From assembly GCA_963703125.1 (NCBI GenBank), contig OY969790.1:3038001-3102000 (forward strand): a stretch of DNA of 64,000 bases, written 5' to 3'. Position numbers and translations under genes: made by a program. The notes beneath the pieces were generated by a model. The model saw only the letters and a list, made by a program, of their open reading frames with translations, ran no database searches and was not told where the DNA came from. Positions 43,601-52,900 of the stretch are shown piece by piece. Every line of letters starts with the position of its first letter. Position 1 is the first letter of the stretch. The DNA is from MFD04716-140 sp963703125 (GTDB taxonomy: Bacteria > Bacteroidota > Bacteroidia > Flavobacteriales > Flavobacteriaceae).

Positions 43601-45613
43601 ATGCTCAATTTTCTTTTAACAAAATTCAAAACTGATCTGACCAAAATGCGTATCAAATTCTCAAAACGGTTTATGTTAGTAGGGGCTTTTGCCCTAATAT
43701 TTATTTTCTTTTCATTCTTTCTTAGGCTGGTATTCTTGCTATGGAATTTCACTGAAGTTGACTATGGATTGATTGGACTGTCTTCTTTAATTTTAATTGG
43801 ATTGTTTTATGATATAGGTACAGTTTCCTTTTTTGGGGCAGTTGCCGCCCTTTATTTGATGGCAATGCCCAAAAGATTTATTGGTTCCTATATGGACAAA
43901 ATAATATGTTATTCTGGTTTCGTAATAGGTCTTTTGATTATATACTTTTCCTTCTTTGCTGAAATTACATTTTGGAGTGAGTTTCACAGACGTTTCAACT
44001 TCATAGCTGTAGATTATTTAATATATACTTACGAAGTAGTTAAGAATATTAATGAATCGTATCCATTGCCAATTCTAGTTGGAGGCGTTTTATTATTGGT
44101 CATCTTAACGGTTTTTATTTTAAGGAGATCTAAAATTTTCAATCAAACTTTTAGTAGTAAGGATAACTTTAAAATCCGTTTAATTCCAAGCCTAGCTATT
44201 TTTGGTATAATGATATGTTTTATACTGTTCGTTAAGAACGAGCATGCAGAAATCTCCGAAAACAGATATAACAATGAGTTGGCCAAGGCCGGAATATATT
44301 CCTTTTTCGCTGCCTTTAGGAATAATGAACTTAGTTACAAAGAGTTCTATAAAACCATTGATGATCAGGAGGCATTTAAAGAGGTCAATAAAACAATTAC
44401 GACCAAAAAAGACAGTAGCTATGCTGAAACATACAGTTTGAGAAGGTTTATAGTTAATGAAGGCGAGGATAGAAAGCCCAATGTAATTTTTATATGTGTT
44501 GAGAGTTTAAGCGCTAAATTTTTAGGTGTATTTGGCAACGAGGACCGACTTACACCAACTTTAGACTCACTATCGGGAAAAGGGCTGTTTTTTGACAATT
44601 TATTTGCTTCAGGCACCCGAACTGTAAGGGGTATGGAGGCGATTTCACTTTCCATTCCACCAACACCCGGAAGAAGCATTGTTAAACGTCCTAAAAATGA
44701 AAATTTATTTACCATAGGCGAGGTATTCAAATCAAAAGGCTATAGCCGAACTTTTTTTTATGGAGGTGATGGATATTTTGACAATATGGATAAATATTTC
44801 AGTGGGAATGGATTTGATATCGTTGATAGGGGAAGGGGTTTCCTTCCCTCTGGGGATATAGTTACGAATAGAAAAAATATCGAGGATAGTGAAGTGACTT
44901 TTGAAAATGCTTGGGGCGTTTGTGATGAGGATATTTACAGGAAAGTAATTAAGGAATCTGATATATATGCAGCAAGTGGAAGACCATTCTTCAATTTTAT
45001 AATGACCACATCAAACCACAAACCATATACTTATCCTAAGGGCAGAATTGATATTCCATCCGGGTCGGGTAGAAATGGTGCTGTAAAGTATACAGATTTT
45101 GCCATTCGCAAATTTTTAGAGGAGGCAAAGAAAAAACCATGGTTCATTAATACAATCTTTATAATTATGGCCGATCATTGTGCGAGCAGTGCGGGGCGCT
45201 GGGAGTTAGATGTCGCCAATTACCACATACCTGCAATGATTCTTAATCTAAATGTAACCAAACACCAACATATTAAAAAACTCTGCTCCCAAATCGATAT
45301 TTTCCCAACTTTGTTCGCCCAATTAGGTTGGGACTATGAAAGTAATCTATTTGGCAAGGATGTATTTAAAATGAATAAGCAAGATGAACGGGCATTTATT
45401 GGTAATTATAGAAAGTTAGGATTATTAAAGGGCGATGAGCTCATGGTGCTCGGAGACCAAAAAACGGCTAATTTTTATCATTGGAATAAATTGGACAATA
45501 GCCTAGAGGCGTTGCCCATTAATACCGAATTTTTAAAGGAATCAATATCCTATTTTCAAGTGGCCGATTATTTATACCATAATAATGGTTTAACTATAAA
45601 AATGAAGCCATGA
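43601..45613 (+). CDS. LTA synthase-family membrane phosphotransferase (sulfatase fold)
   Basis: This protein is about 670 residues from ATG 43601 (43646 is an alternative start). Around five N-terminal membrane helices precede an extracytoplasmic sulfatase/alkaline-phosphatase-fold domain. The metal site of the LtaS family is visible: a Glu in CVESLSA (~301), nucleophile Thr in SGTRTVRG (~337-341), and D525-H526 in MADHC. In Firmicutes LtaS builds glycerol-phosphate polymers. In Gram-negative bacteria, relatives modify lipid A or periplasmic glucans with phospho-groups, or act on other lipids. The stop overlaps the start of the lipid kinase by 4 bp (ATGA). Confidence 0.88.
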   Translation: MLNFLLTKFKTDLTKMRIKFSKRFMLVGAFALIFIFFSFFLRLVFLLWNFTEVDYGLIGLSSLILIGLFYDIGTVSFFGAVAALYLMAMPKRFIGSYMDKIICYSGFVIGLLIIYFSFFAEITFWSEFHRRFNFIAVDYLIYTYEVVKNINESYPLPILVGGVLLLVILTVFILRRSKIFNQTFSSKDNFKIRLIPSLAIFGIMICFILFVKNEHAEISENRYNNELAKAGIYSFFAAFRNNELSYKEFYKTIDDQEAFKEVNKTITTKKDSSYAETYSLRRFIVNEGEDRKPNVIFICVESLSAKFLGVFGNEDRLTPTLDSLSGKGLFFDNLFASGTRTVRGMEAISLSIPPTPGRSIVKRPKNENLFTIGEVFKSKGYSRTFFYGGDGYFDNMDKYFSGNGFDIVDRGRGFLPSGDIVTNRKNIEDSEVTFENAWGVCDEDIYRKVIKESDIYAASGRPFFNFIMTTSNHKPYTYPKGRIDIPSGSGRNGAVKYTDFAIRKFLEEAKKKPWFINTIFIIMADHCASSAGRWELDVANYHIPAMILNLNVTKHQHIKKLCSQIDIFPTLFAQLGWDYESNLFGKDVFKMNKQDERAFIGNYRKLGLLKGDELMVLGDQKTANFYHWNKLDNSLEALPINTEFLKESISYFQVADYLYHNNGLTIKMKP

Positions 45614-46494
45614 AAAAGGTTCATTTTATAGTAAACCCAAAAGCGGGCAAAGGGAGAAGTAAAATAACAGAAGAATATTTACTAAAGTTCTTTAATAAGG
45701 ACAATTATAAAATTGAAGTCAAATATTCCAATTACAAGGGGCACGCTAAATTTTTAACAGAAGAATCGGTTGTTGAGAAGGCTGATATTATAGTTGCTTG
45801 CGGTGGAGATGGAACCATAAATGAAGTTGCATCAGCAATTGTAAATTCCCATATTATCTTAGGTATTGTCCCTATAGGGTCTGGTAATGGGTTGGCTTCC
45901 AACCTAAACATACCTAACAAAACAAATAAGGCCATTGCTATTATCAAGAAAAATAAAACCTCTCATATAGATATCGGTAGGGTTAACGATTCTTATTTTT
46001 TCAGCAATATGGGGATTGGTTTTGATGCTGCCGTAATCAACTCATACCACCTTGGAAGTAGTCGCCGACTCCTCGGTTATTTAAAGTCTACAGTAAAAAC
46101 GTTTTTTAAGTTTAAACCCTTGCAGGATATTACCCTGGAACTGGCGGGAAAAAGTAAAAATATCAACCCGTTTTTGTTCTTTATATCCAACTCCAATATG
46201 TTGGGCTACAATGTTTCACTTACAAGAAAGGCATCTTTACAAGATGGACTTTTGGATATTGTTTTAATTGAACACACCAACAAACTGAAAATCTTGTGGT
46301 TTACTTTTCTAGTGCTTATTGGGCAATCTCAAATAATAAAAGGGCTAACCTATAAGCAAGTTAAAACCCTAAAATTGCATTGTAAAAACAAGAGCTATAA
46401 GTGGCTTGTCCAGCAAGATGGAGAACCATTGGTGGTGGAAAAAAATGAGATTGAAGTTGAGGTGTTGCCCAGTGCACTTGAGGTCCTAGTCTAG
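45610..46494 (+). CDS. Diacylglycerol kinase-family lipid kinase (YegS/BmrU-like)
   Basis: This 294-residue protein has the catalytic GGDGTINEV at 65-73, the SGNG loop at 91-94 (SGNGLASNL), and VNPKAGKG near the N-terminus, as in YegS/DgkB-type lipid kinases, which phosphorylate diacylglycerol or related lipids. It begins 4 bp before the stop of the LTA-synthase-like gene, so translation is coupled. LtaS-type reactions release diacylglycerol, which DgkB recycles in Firmicutes. The pairing here suggests the same division of labour in a Gram-negative envelope (inference). Confidence 0.92.
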   Translation: MKKVHFIVNPKAGKGRSKITEEYLLKFFNKDNYKIEVKYSNYKGHAKFLTEESVVEKADIIVACGGDGTINEVASAIVNSHIILGIVPIGSGNGLASNLNIPNKTNKAIAIIKKNKTSHIDIGRVNDSYFFSNMGIGFDAAVINSYHLGSSRRLLGYLKSTVKTFFKFKPLQDITLELAGKSKNINPFLFFISNSNMLGYNVSLTRKASLQDGLLDIVLIEHTNKLKILWFTFLVLIGQSQIIKGLTYKQVKTLKLHCKNKSYKWLVQQDGEPLVVEKNEIEVEVLPSALEVLV

Positions 46495-46826
46495 TATTTT
46501 TCACACTTTGTTTTCTATTTTCTGGAAAGCAATTGAATACTATAATTTATTAAAAATTTTAGAGTTAAGGTCTGACATTGTTTGAGCAATAAGTATCAAA
46601 TTGATTTATTACAATCTTTTAAAATTAATGGTGATTTTTAGATTTCAAAAAAAATTATGGAAGTCTACAAAAGGTTATCCCAAAATCAATATGTAATAAT
46701 CCTACCATAGTTGTTATATAGTTGATGATGAATCTTTTAAGCAAATTATATACTTATAAAGTTAGAATGTCTTCATCCCTTAAAATCCATAACTCATAAT
46801 GAGTTTTATTTTACGAGGACTACTTA
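46495..46826. other. AT-rich gene-free interval
   Basis: This 332-bp stretch is very AT-rich. I see no gene, clear terminator or repeat in it. It presumably contains the promoter of the 46860 gene. Confidence 0.6.
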
Positions 46827-46859
46827 TTGAAATCATCACCAATCTTTAAAGTAAACTTT

Positions 46860-47387
46860 ATGGTCAGTGTTGAAAATATTCCGTCTACGTATTGTTTTGC
46901 CGGAACAGGGGTGCTATCTATTTACGATAGAAAAACTACGTCTAGAAAGCCTATAATCCTAGAAATACCAATAGTATGTAGCCTATCAATTGATGGTGGA
47001 TTATTATTCTCGTTCCTAGAAAAGGAATTTGTTTTTGAATCTTTTGAAGCAAGACAAAATCTTAGAAAAGAATTTGGTTTGGAGTTTAGCCCATTTACAG
47101 GGCAAGTTTTTTTTAATGGTCGCTTAATGGATGACTTCTCATATGATGAGCTGACCGATACCATAAGTACTTTTATTGCCGGTGGAGATTTAACATCGCT
47201 AGGGAAGGCTCGTCTTGTCTCCTTTATTGGTAATATGAAGATGATTGACGACTTAATTCACTTAAACACCAATTTTTCATTGAGTAACAATGAGTTTTTA
47301 AACTCAAAGCCAGAATATCTTACAAAGTCTGGGAAATCGAAGCTGGTCGAATTTGAAATAACTTCTAAATTAGTGTTTACCGCCTAA
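46860..47387 (+). CDS. Hypothetical protein, about 175 aa
   Basis: Start chosen at ATG 46860; a TTG at 46827 would add 11 residues. There is no signal peptide or membrane helix. The N-terminal half is beta-rich (FAGTGVLSIYDRK, PIILEIPIVCSLSIDGGLLF) and the C-terminal half more helical. I do not recognise a family. It is flanked by AT-rich sequence and stands alone between the lipid kinase and the convergent acidic lipoprotein, so context gives no clue. Codon-like composition and length support it as real. Confidence 0.6.
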   Translation: MVSVENIPSTYCFAGTGVLSIYDRKTTSRKPIILEIPIVCSLSIDGGLLFSFLEKEFVFESFEARQNLRKEFGLEFSPFTGQVFFNGRLMDDFSYDELTDTISTFIAGGDLTSLGKARLVSFIGNMKMIDDLIHLNTNFSLSNNEFLNSKPEYLTKSGKSKLVEFEITSKLVFTA

Positions 47388-47533
47388 TATATTTTCTATT
47401 GGAGTACGCCTCATAAATAGCAATTCCAAATAAAAAAACACTAATTACATTCTTGTTTTAGCTTTAATTCATTACTCCCTGATTCAATTTCCATTCGCGT
47501 ACCATCATCTTCATCATTAACTTCAACAAGGGC

Positions 47534-48526
47534 TCATTGGATATTGAGTTCGGTCAATGGAGAATCCATATTTAATACGATAGATAAATTATCATTGTTT
47601 TGGGATGCTATTGACCAGGTACCTGTAACAGTAGTGTCCATATTTTCAGCCAAAATGGCGCCGTCCATATTAAAGCTAAAACTATAGGTGCTATAGGAGC
47701 TAGTCTCATTTTCACCATCCAGCTTCACTTCTTCCGCGGACCAATTGCATTCAGTTAACAATTCCGTAAACTGAGATTCTGTGAGGTTAATTTCATCCTC
47801 ACCATTCTCATCATCCTCATTATAATCAAAATCATCATCTTCGTCACAATCATTTTTTGCATCGGTAATAATATCTTCAAGTGAAATTAAATTATTGATA
47901 TCTAATTTGTTACCACTGAATAGTCTTACAAAAATGGGAAATTCCATATTTATTACTAGCGATTCGTTCAAACTATTTACGAGCTCGAACAATTGTTTGT
48001 CGTTGGCAATTGAAATACGATTGGTTAATTCCGTATTTATATCGAAAGTCGAGGCACTGATAGGATATATAAAATCGATACACTCAATATCATCATCATC
48101 AATATTTTCACCCTTACATTCACTGGCCAAATTACGGAGTTCATTGGCATCAGTGATTTGTAGTTCGGAGAAATCATTTTTGATAATTGTAACGGGAAAT
48201 GTGATATTTAAAACATCCTCATCTGTTTGTGATGCATCGAAAATGTCTTCGATTAGATTAAAATCAGCATCCGTTTCAATTGTCATTTCCTGTCCGTTGA
48301 CCTCAACATTTATAGGTAATTTAATATTGAAGCAGTTGGCCATGTCCAGAATATTGTCATTTGAACCATCGTTCATCGAAACACGAAGTATTAAATCGGC
48401 GATTTCAGTATTAGTTTCAAGTGACTTTTCTTTGGGCGCTTGCTCAAGCTCATAACTTTCATTGTTGCAGGAAGTGAATACCTGAATGAGAAGTAATGCA
48501 ATAAGGCTCCAATCGCGAGTTTTCAC
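47534..48526 (-). CDS. Acidic secreted lipoprotein of unknown function, apparently truncated by a stop
   Basis: The protein is about 330 residues from GTG 48526, with a lipoprotein signal (WSLIALLLIQVFTSC). The mature protein is strongly acidic, with Asp/Glu clusters such as DCDEDDDFDYNEDDENGEDE near residue 240. It has repeated strands of the type LPINVEVNGQEMTI, FPVTIIKNDFSELQITDAN and INMEFPIFVRLFSGN, suggesting three related beta modules and a C-terminal lipocalin-like sheet (TVTGTWSIASQNN). The stop TGA (47534-47536) is followed in the same frame by 30 more codons (VNDEDDGTRMEIES...NELKLKQECN) to a stop at 47441, matching the usual end of such proteins. The gene therefore seems to have lost its last ~31 residues. 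Confidence 0.7.
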   Translation of the reverse strand: MKTRDWSLIALLLIQVFTSCNNESYELEQAPKEKSLETNTEIADLILRVSMNDGSNDNILDMANCFNIKLPINVEVNGQEMTIETDADFNLIEDIFDASQTDEDVLNITFPVTIIKNDFSELQITDANELRNLASECKGENIDDDDIECIDFIYPISASTFDINTELTNRISIANDKQLFELVNSLNESLVINMEFPIFVRLFSGNKLDINNLISLEDIITDAKNDCDEDDDFDYNEDDENGEDEINLTESQFTELLTECNWSAEEVKLDGENETSSYSTYSFSFNMDGAILAENMDTTVTGTWSIASQNNDNLSIVLNMDSPLTELNIQ

Positions 48527-48631
48527 AGTTATTTTTTTAAATAAGACCGTTGAACATAGAACAACTAACTTAGGCAATTTACGCTCATAGGTCTATTTTT
48601 TTTACATTTATCAGATTTTAATTAAGAGAAA

Positions 48632-49150
48632 ATGCCCAAAGATTTAAACGAGAATGTATGTAATGAAGAAATTTTCATTGGTATATATAAAAAATTCTCC
48701 AAAGATTTACTCGGGTTTTTGTACTATAAATTTAACGGACGTTTGGATTGTAATGATAAAATGCAGGAGGCTTTTATTAAACTTTGGGATAATTGTAGGA
48801 CGGTAACTCCTAGTAAGGCAAAGGCCTTTCTATTCAAGGTAGCCAGTAACATGATGTTAAACGAGTTAAAACATGAAAAGGTTGTATTGAAGTATGCAAA
48901 ACAGAAACCCAAAGATATTAATATTGAGACCCCTCAATATTTATTGGAGGAAGAAGAATTTCTTAAAAAATACCAAGCAGCCCTAGCCACATTGACTGAA
49001 AATCAACGTGTGACCTTTTTACTTTTTAAGGCCGATGGGAAGAGCCAAAAGGAAATAGCAGAAATGTTGGGTGTTACGAGAAGAGTGGTAGAAAGCAGAA
49101 TATTCAATGCTTACAAAAAATTAAGGAGTGGAATGGACGAGTTTAAGTAG
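48632..49150 (+). CDS. ECF-type RNA polymerase sigma factor
   Basis: This 172-residue protein has region 2 at about 15-80 (FSKDLLGFLYYKFNGR, DKMQEAFIKLWDNC) and region 4 at about 115-165 (LTENQRVTFLLFKADGKSQK, EIAEMLGVTRRVVESRIFNA). It belongs to the Bacteroidota FecI-like group. It is followed by its FecR-type anti-sigma factor (53 bp) and a TonB receptor, which together form a transmembrane signalling system in which ligand import switches on the sigma factor. It is divergent from the acidic lipoprotein gene. Confidence 0.94.
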   Translation: MPKDLNENVCNEEIFIGIYKKFSKDLLGFLYYKFNGRLDCNDKMQEAFIKLWDNCRTVTPSKAKAFLFKVASNMMLNELKHEKVVLKYAKQKPKDINIETPQYLLEEEEFLKKYQAALATLTENQRVTFLLFKADGKSQKEIAEMLGVTRRVVESRIFNAYKKLRSGMDEFK

Positions 49151-49203
49151 AGCAATGCGTAAAAATTGGCTTTAGGTTGTTCTATTAAAGTAGAAGAAAA
49201 TAT

Positions 49204-50112
49204 ATGGAAGAAAATTACCTTATAAAAAAATGGTTGACCGGCACACTTTCCGAAAATGAATGGGAAGAATTTAAAAAGCTGGATGACTATGAATTACATT
49301 TAAAGTTGGACGAAAAGGCCAAGTATTTTAAAGCCGAGGAATTTTTGAATCCCGCTGATTTTGATATACTTAAGGAAAGGATTACGTCTAGACCAAAGCC
49401 GCAGCATAAGTTTAATGCGTATAAGACTTTAATGCGATTTGCAGCTTTATTGGTAATTGCCATAGGAGTCTACTTTGCATTCAATTCTACTGATTTAACG
49501 GAAGTAAATACTGGAGCGGGCGAAAAAACTACAGTGTTTTTGCCAGATGCATCCGAAGTTTTGCTTAATGCCATGACCGAAATCGAATTCAATGAAAAGA
49601 AATGGGACAACAAAAGAGAAATAAAACTATCGGGAGAAGCCTATTTTATAGTAGCCAAAGGCGAAGCTTTTGATGTACTTACTTCGGAAGGCAAAGTAAG
49701 TGTTTTAGGTACAAAGTTCAATGTAAAAAGTAGGGATGGACTTTTTGAGGTCGTTTGCAATGAAGGCAGTGTCGGCATTGAGTACCAGGGAGAGTATGAG
49801 AAATTGCTTCCTGGTCAATACTTGCATGTTTATGACGGTGAAATAGCTATTGACAAGATTCCAAATGCTAAACCACTATGGCTTAAAAATATTAGTAACT
49901 TTAATGAAGTTCCATTTTCTGAAGTGCTTCAAGAGCTAGAAAGACAGTATGGTATAAAGGTGGAAGCCAACAAAGTGGATTTGAATCATATATTCAAAGG
50001 AGGATTTACACATGATAATCTTAATAAAGCTTTGGAATCAATTACGTTACCAATGGGATTAACATATGTTATCAAATCCCCAAAACTGGTCGTTTTAAAA
50101 TACAGTGAATAG
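49204..50112 (+). CDS. FecR-family anti-sigma factor
   Basis: This 302-residue protein has an N-terminal cytoplasmic helix domain (residues 1-75, sigma-binding), one membrane helix (about 78-95, FAALLVIAIGVYFAF), a FecR domain (about 100-190, GEKTTVFLPDASEVLLNAMT, then VLGTKFNVKSRDG) and a C-terminal DUF4974/STN-binding domain (about 225-300). It holds the ECF sigma factor until the TonB receptor is loaded. The stop overlaps the receptor start by 8 bp. Confidence 0.94.
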   Translation: MEENYLIKKWLTGTLSENEWEEFKKLDDYELHLKLDEKAKYFKAEEFLNPADFDILKERITSRPKPQHKFNAYKTLMRFAALLVIAIGVYFAFNSTDLTEVNTGAGEKTTVFLPDASEVLLNAMTEIEFNEKKWDNKREIKLSGEAYFIVAKGEAFDVLTSEGKVSVLGTKFNVKSRDGLFEVVCNEGSVGIEYQGEYEKLLPGQYLHVYDGEIAIDKIPNAKPLWLKNISNFNEVPFSEVLQELERQYGIKVEANKVDLNHIFKGGFTHDNLNKALESITLPMGLTYVIKSPKLVVLKYSE

Positions 50113-52606
50113 TTGGAAGCTACTTTTCTTATTGGCATTCCTCCATATTGGTTCGTTTCTTCAGGGTCAAAATAAAGAGGAGAAGTTACCTCTTGCCCAA
50201 GTCTTAACAATTCTGGAAAGCCGATACCAATGTCAATTTAATTATGTAGTTGAGACAACTGAAGGTATTTTACTTGAGGCACCTCCTAAACTTATGCCAA
50301 TAAAAGAAGCCATTAAATACTTGGGAAAAAAGACCGGACTTAACTTTAGGATAGTATCCAAGGGCTTTATTACTATAGAACCTCGAAAAAAATTGGTTTT
50401 CTGTGGCCATCTTAAAGATGAATTAACTAAGGAACCGATTGTTTCTGCTACTATTCAGAGTGATGAAAGCGTAGTGATAAGCGACTCCTTAGGGTATTTT
50501 GAGATAAAGACGATTGATCGTAAGCTTACGATTCGGCATCTAGGGTATAAAACAACTAAAATTGAAACAGATTTTTTTAATTCAGATGGCTGTTCAACTG
50601 TTTATTTAGATCAACAGGATGAAAGACTTTCCGAAGTGGTTATTATGAACTTATTGACAAAGGGTATCAATAAGAAAGGTGACGGTTCTTATCTCATAGA
50701 CTTTTCGAATTTTGGAATACTCCCAGGCCTTTTGGAAGCCGACGCTCTACAAACCGTACAAGCTTTGCCAGGAGTGCAAAGTATAAATGAAACCGTGTCC
50801 AATATCAATATTAGGGGCGGGTCGAACGATCAAAACTTATTGATTTGGGATGGAATTAAAATGTATCAATCTGGTCATTTTTTTGGTTTAATTTCCATTT
50901 ATAATCCATTTATGACACCCTACACACGCCTAATTAAAAATGGAAGTCAAGTAGACTACACCGATGGTGTTTCAGGAACCATAGAAATGGGAACTGCACA
51001 GGACCTTAACAATCAGTTTACAGGGAGTCTAGGCCTTAATTTCATCAGTGCATACGGTTTCGCGGATATTCCGTTGGGAAGGCGCTCCTCCATACAAGTA
51101 GCTGCAAGAAACTCCATAAGTAATTTAGTAAAAACCCCTACTTATAACTCATACGCCGATAGAATAATTTCTGGCACAGATCTACAATCAAATTTACAGT
51201 ACCAAAAGGATGCTGATATAGAGTTTGATTTTTATGACGCCAGCGTACGATGGCTATGGGAGATTAACGATAAAAATAGATTGCGTATCAGTTTTATGAA
51301 TGTACGTAATGAATTTGACTTTAAGGAAGATTTTTTACCAGATTCTACACAAAACTTGAGATCAAGCACCTTATTCCAAAATAGCCTGTCGCTTGGATTG
51401 TATTATAAAAGAAACTGGAGCAATTCATTTACCTCCGAACTCCAAGTCTACGTTACTGATTATGGTCTTGAGGCAAAGAATCAAGACCGAATAAAAGACC
51501 AGCTTTTTATGCAGGAGAATCATGTCCTGGAAACCGGGTTGAAATTCAATGGTTTTTATACGATGAAAAATGGGATAAAATTATTGACAGGTTACCAATT
51601 TACTCAAACACAAATAACGGATTTCGATTTTGTAGATGATCCAATATATCGTCTAAAAGTGAGAGAAATTATAAGTACCCACGGGTTATACGGGCAATTG
51701 CATTGGGAATCGCGGAATAATTCTGTACAATTTAACATTGGCTCCCGATTTAGTTATATAGATAAGCTAAATACATACCGGTTGGAACCAAGAGTGAGCT
51801 ATAACCAAAAGGTTTTTAAGCATTTTACGTTTGAGATACTTGGTGAAATGAAGCATCAGGTGACTTCCCAGGTCATCAATTTTCAAAGTGATTTTTTGGG
51901 GATAGAAAAACGCCGATGGCAGTTGGCCAATAATAGCGACATCCCATTAATCAAAAGTAGGCAAGCTTCAATGGGTCTTCATTATGTAAAGAAAGGATGG
52001 TTGGTTAGCGGCGAAACCTATATTAAAGATGTTATCGGAATAACCGCTCAAAGCCAAGGGTTTCAAAACCAGTATGAATTTGTCAAGTCAATTGGTAGTT
52101 ATAATGCATATGGAATGGATTTTTTAATTAGGAAGGAATGGGAACAGTTTAATACTTGGCTAAGTTATTCCAATATGGAGAATCATTATAGATTTGCATT
52201 TTCAGAAAGTTCATTTCCCAACAACTTGGAGATTTACAATGCCATTACTTTTGGTTCATCCTTTAATTGGAACAGATTGAAATTGTCGGCAGGTTTTACT
52301 TGGCATTCCGGAAAACCCACTACGCTACCAATTATAGGGGAAGAAATAGTAAATGGGCAAGTAAATTATGAATCTGCCAATAGCAGTGTCCTTGGTGAAT
52401 ATTTTAGAACAGATTTATCTGCACATTACCAGATGAATTTGTCCGAGCGAGTAAAGGCGGATATAAGTTTTTCCATTTGGAATATTTCAGGGCATAGAAA
52501 TAATATTAACAAATACTATATTATTAATGACTATAGTACTTTACAAGAGGTAAAAAAATATGGTTTAAACACTACGCCCAATTTTAGTTTTCGTTTGTCT
52601 TTTTAA
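50105..52606 (+). CDS. TonB-dependent receptor with N-terminal signalling (STN) domain
   Basis: This 833-residue protein starts at GTG 50105 with a signal peptide ending in LQGQ. An STN (secretin/TonB N-terminus) domain lies at about 30-90 (LAQVLTILESRYQCQFNYVV). A carboxypeptidase-like domain follows at about 97-175, then the plug (ALPGVQSINETVSNINIRGG, then LIWDGIKMYQSGHFFG) and a barrel ending in FSFRLSF with terminal Phe. The STN domain marks it as a transducer for the FecR/sigma pair just upstream. The ligand is not evident. Iron or heme is an attractive guess because a large heme-rich locus follows, but nothing in this sequence shows it. Confidence 0.94.
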   Translation: MNSWKLLFLLAFLHIGSFLQGQNKEEKLPLAQVLTILESRYQCQFNYVVETTEGILLEAPPKLMPIKEAIKYLGKKTGLNFRIVSKGFITIEPRKKLVFCGHLKDELTKEPIVSATIQSDESVVISDSLGYFEIKTIDRKLTIRHLGYKTTKIETDFFNSDGCSTVYLDQQDERLSEVVIMNLLTKGINKKGDGSYLIDFSNFGILPGLLEADALQTVQALPGVQSINETVSNINIRGGSNDQNLLIWDGIKMYQSGHFFGLISIYNPFMTPYTRLIKNGSQVDYTDGVSGTIEMGTAQDLNNQFTGSLGLNFISAYGFADIPLGRRSSIQVAARNSISNLVKTPTYNSYADRIISGTDLQSNLQYQKDADIEFDFYDASVRWLWEINDKNRLRISFMNVRNEFDFKEDFLPDSTQNLRSSTLFQNSLSLGLYYKRNWSNSFTSELQVYVTDYGLEAKNQDRIKDQLFMQENHVLETGLKFNGFYTMKNGIKLLTGYQFTQTQITDFDFVDDPIYRLKVREIISTHGLYGQLHWESRNNSVQFNIGSRFSYIDKLNTYRLEPRVSYNQKVFKHFTFEILGEMKHQVTSQVINFQSDFLGIEKRRWQLANNSDIPLIKSRQASMGLHYVKKGWLVSGETYIKDVIGITAQSQGFQNQYEFVKSIGSYNAYGMDFLIRKEWEQFNTWLSYSNMENHYRFAFSESSFPNNLEIYNAITFGSSFNWNRLKLSAGFTWHSGKPTTLPIIGEEIVNGQVNYESANSSVLGEYFRTDLSAHYQMNLSERVKADISFSIWNISGHRNNINKYYIINDYSTLQEVKKYGLNTTPNFSFRLSF

Positions 52607-52900
52607 TAAATAAAGTACTTGTTAATTCATGCTCAATTAAGGGTAATGAAGACATGACTATTTTTTTCTTCCACAGATTTCACAACCTTTAAGCACTCTT
52701 CTTTACCGGCAATGGCACTACCCACCACCTATTTGGAGAATTATTCAAATTAAGCACTTTTTAGATTAGAGGGCACAAAAAAAATTTCGTAAGAGACTGT
52801 GTAAAATAACTTCTTTAGTTGTTATCTAAACAGGAGAATGAACACTAGACGAATAACAATCTAAGAAAATACGATTAGTAATTGAATAAATAAAACGGGA

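Noticed and set aside
47895..48455. Antisense frame of 186 codons in the acidic lipoprotein gene
   Set aside because: Ser-rich shadow of Asp/Glu-rich sense codons; the sense strand has a proper lipoprotein signal.
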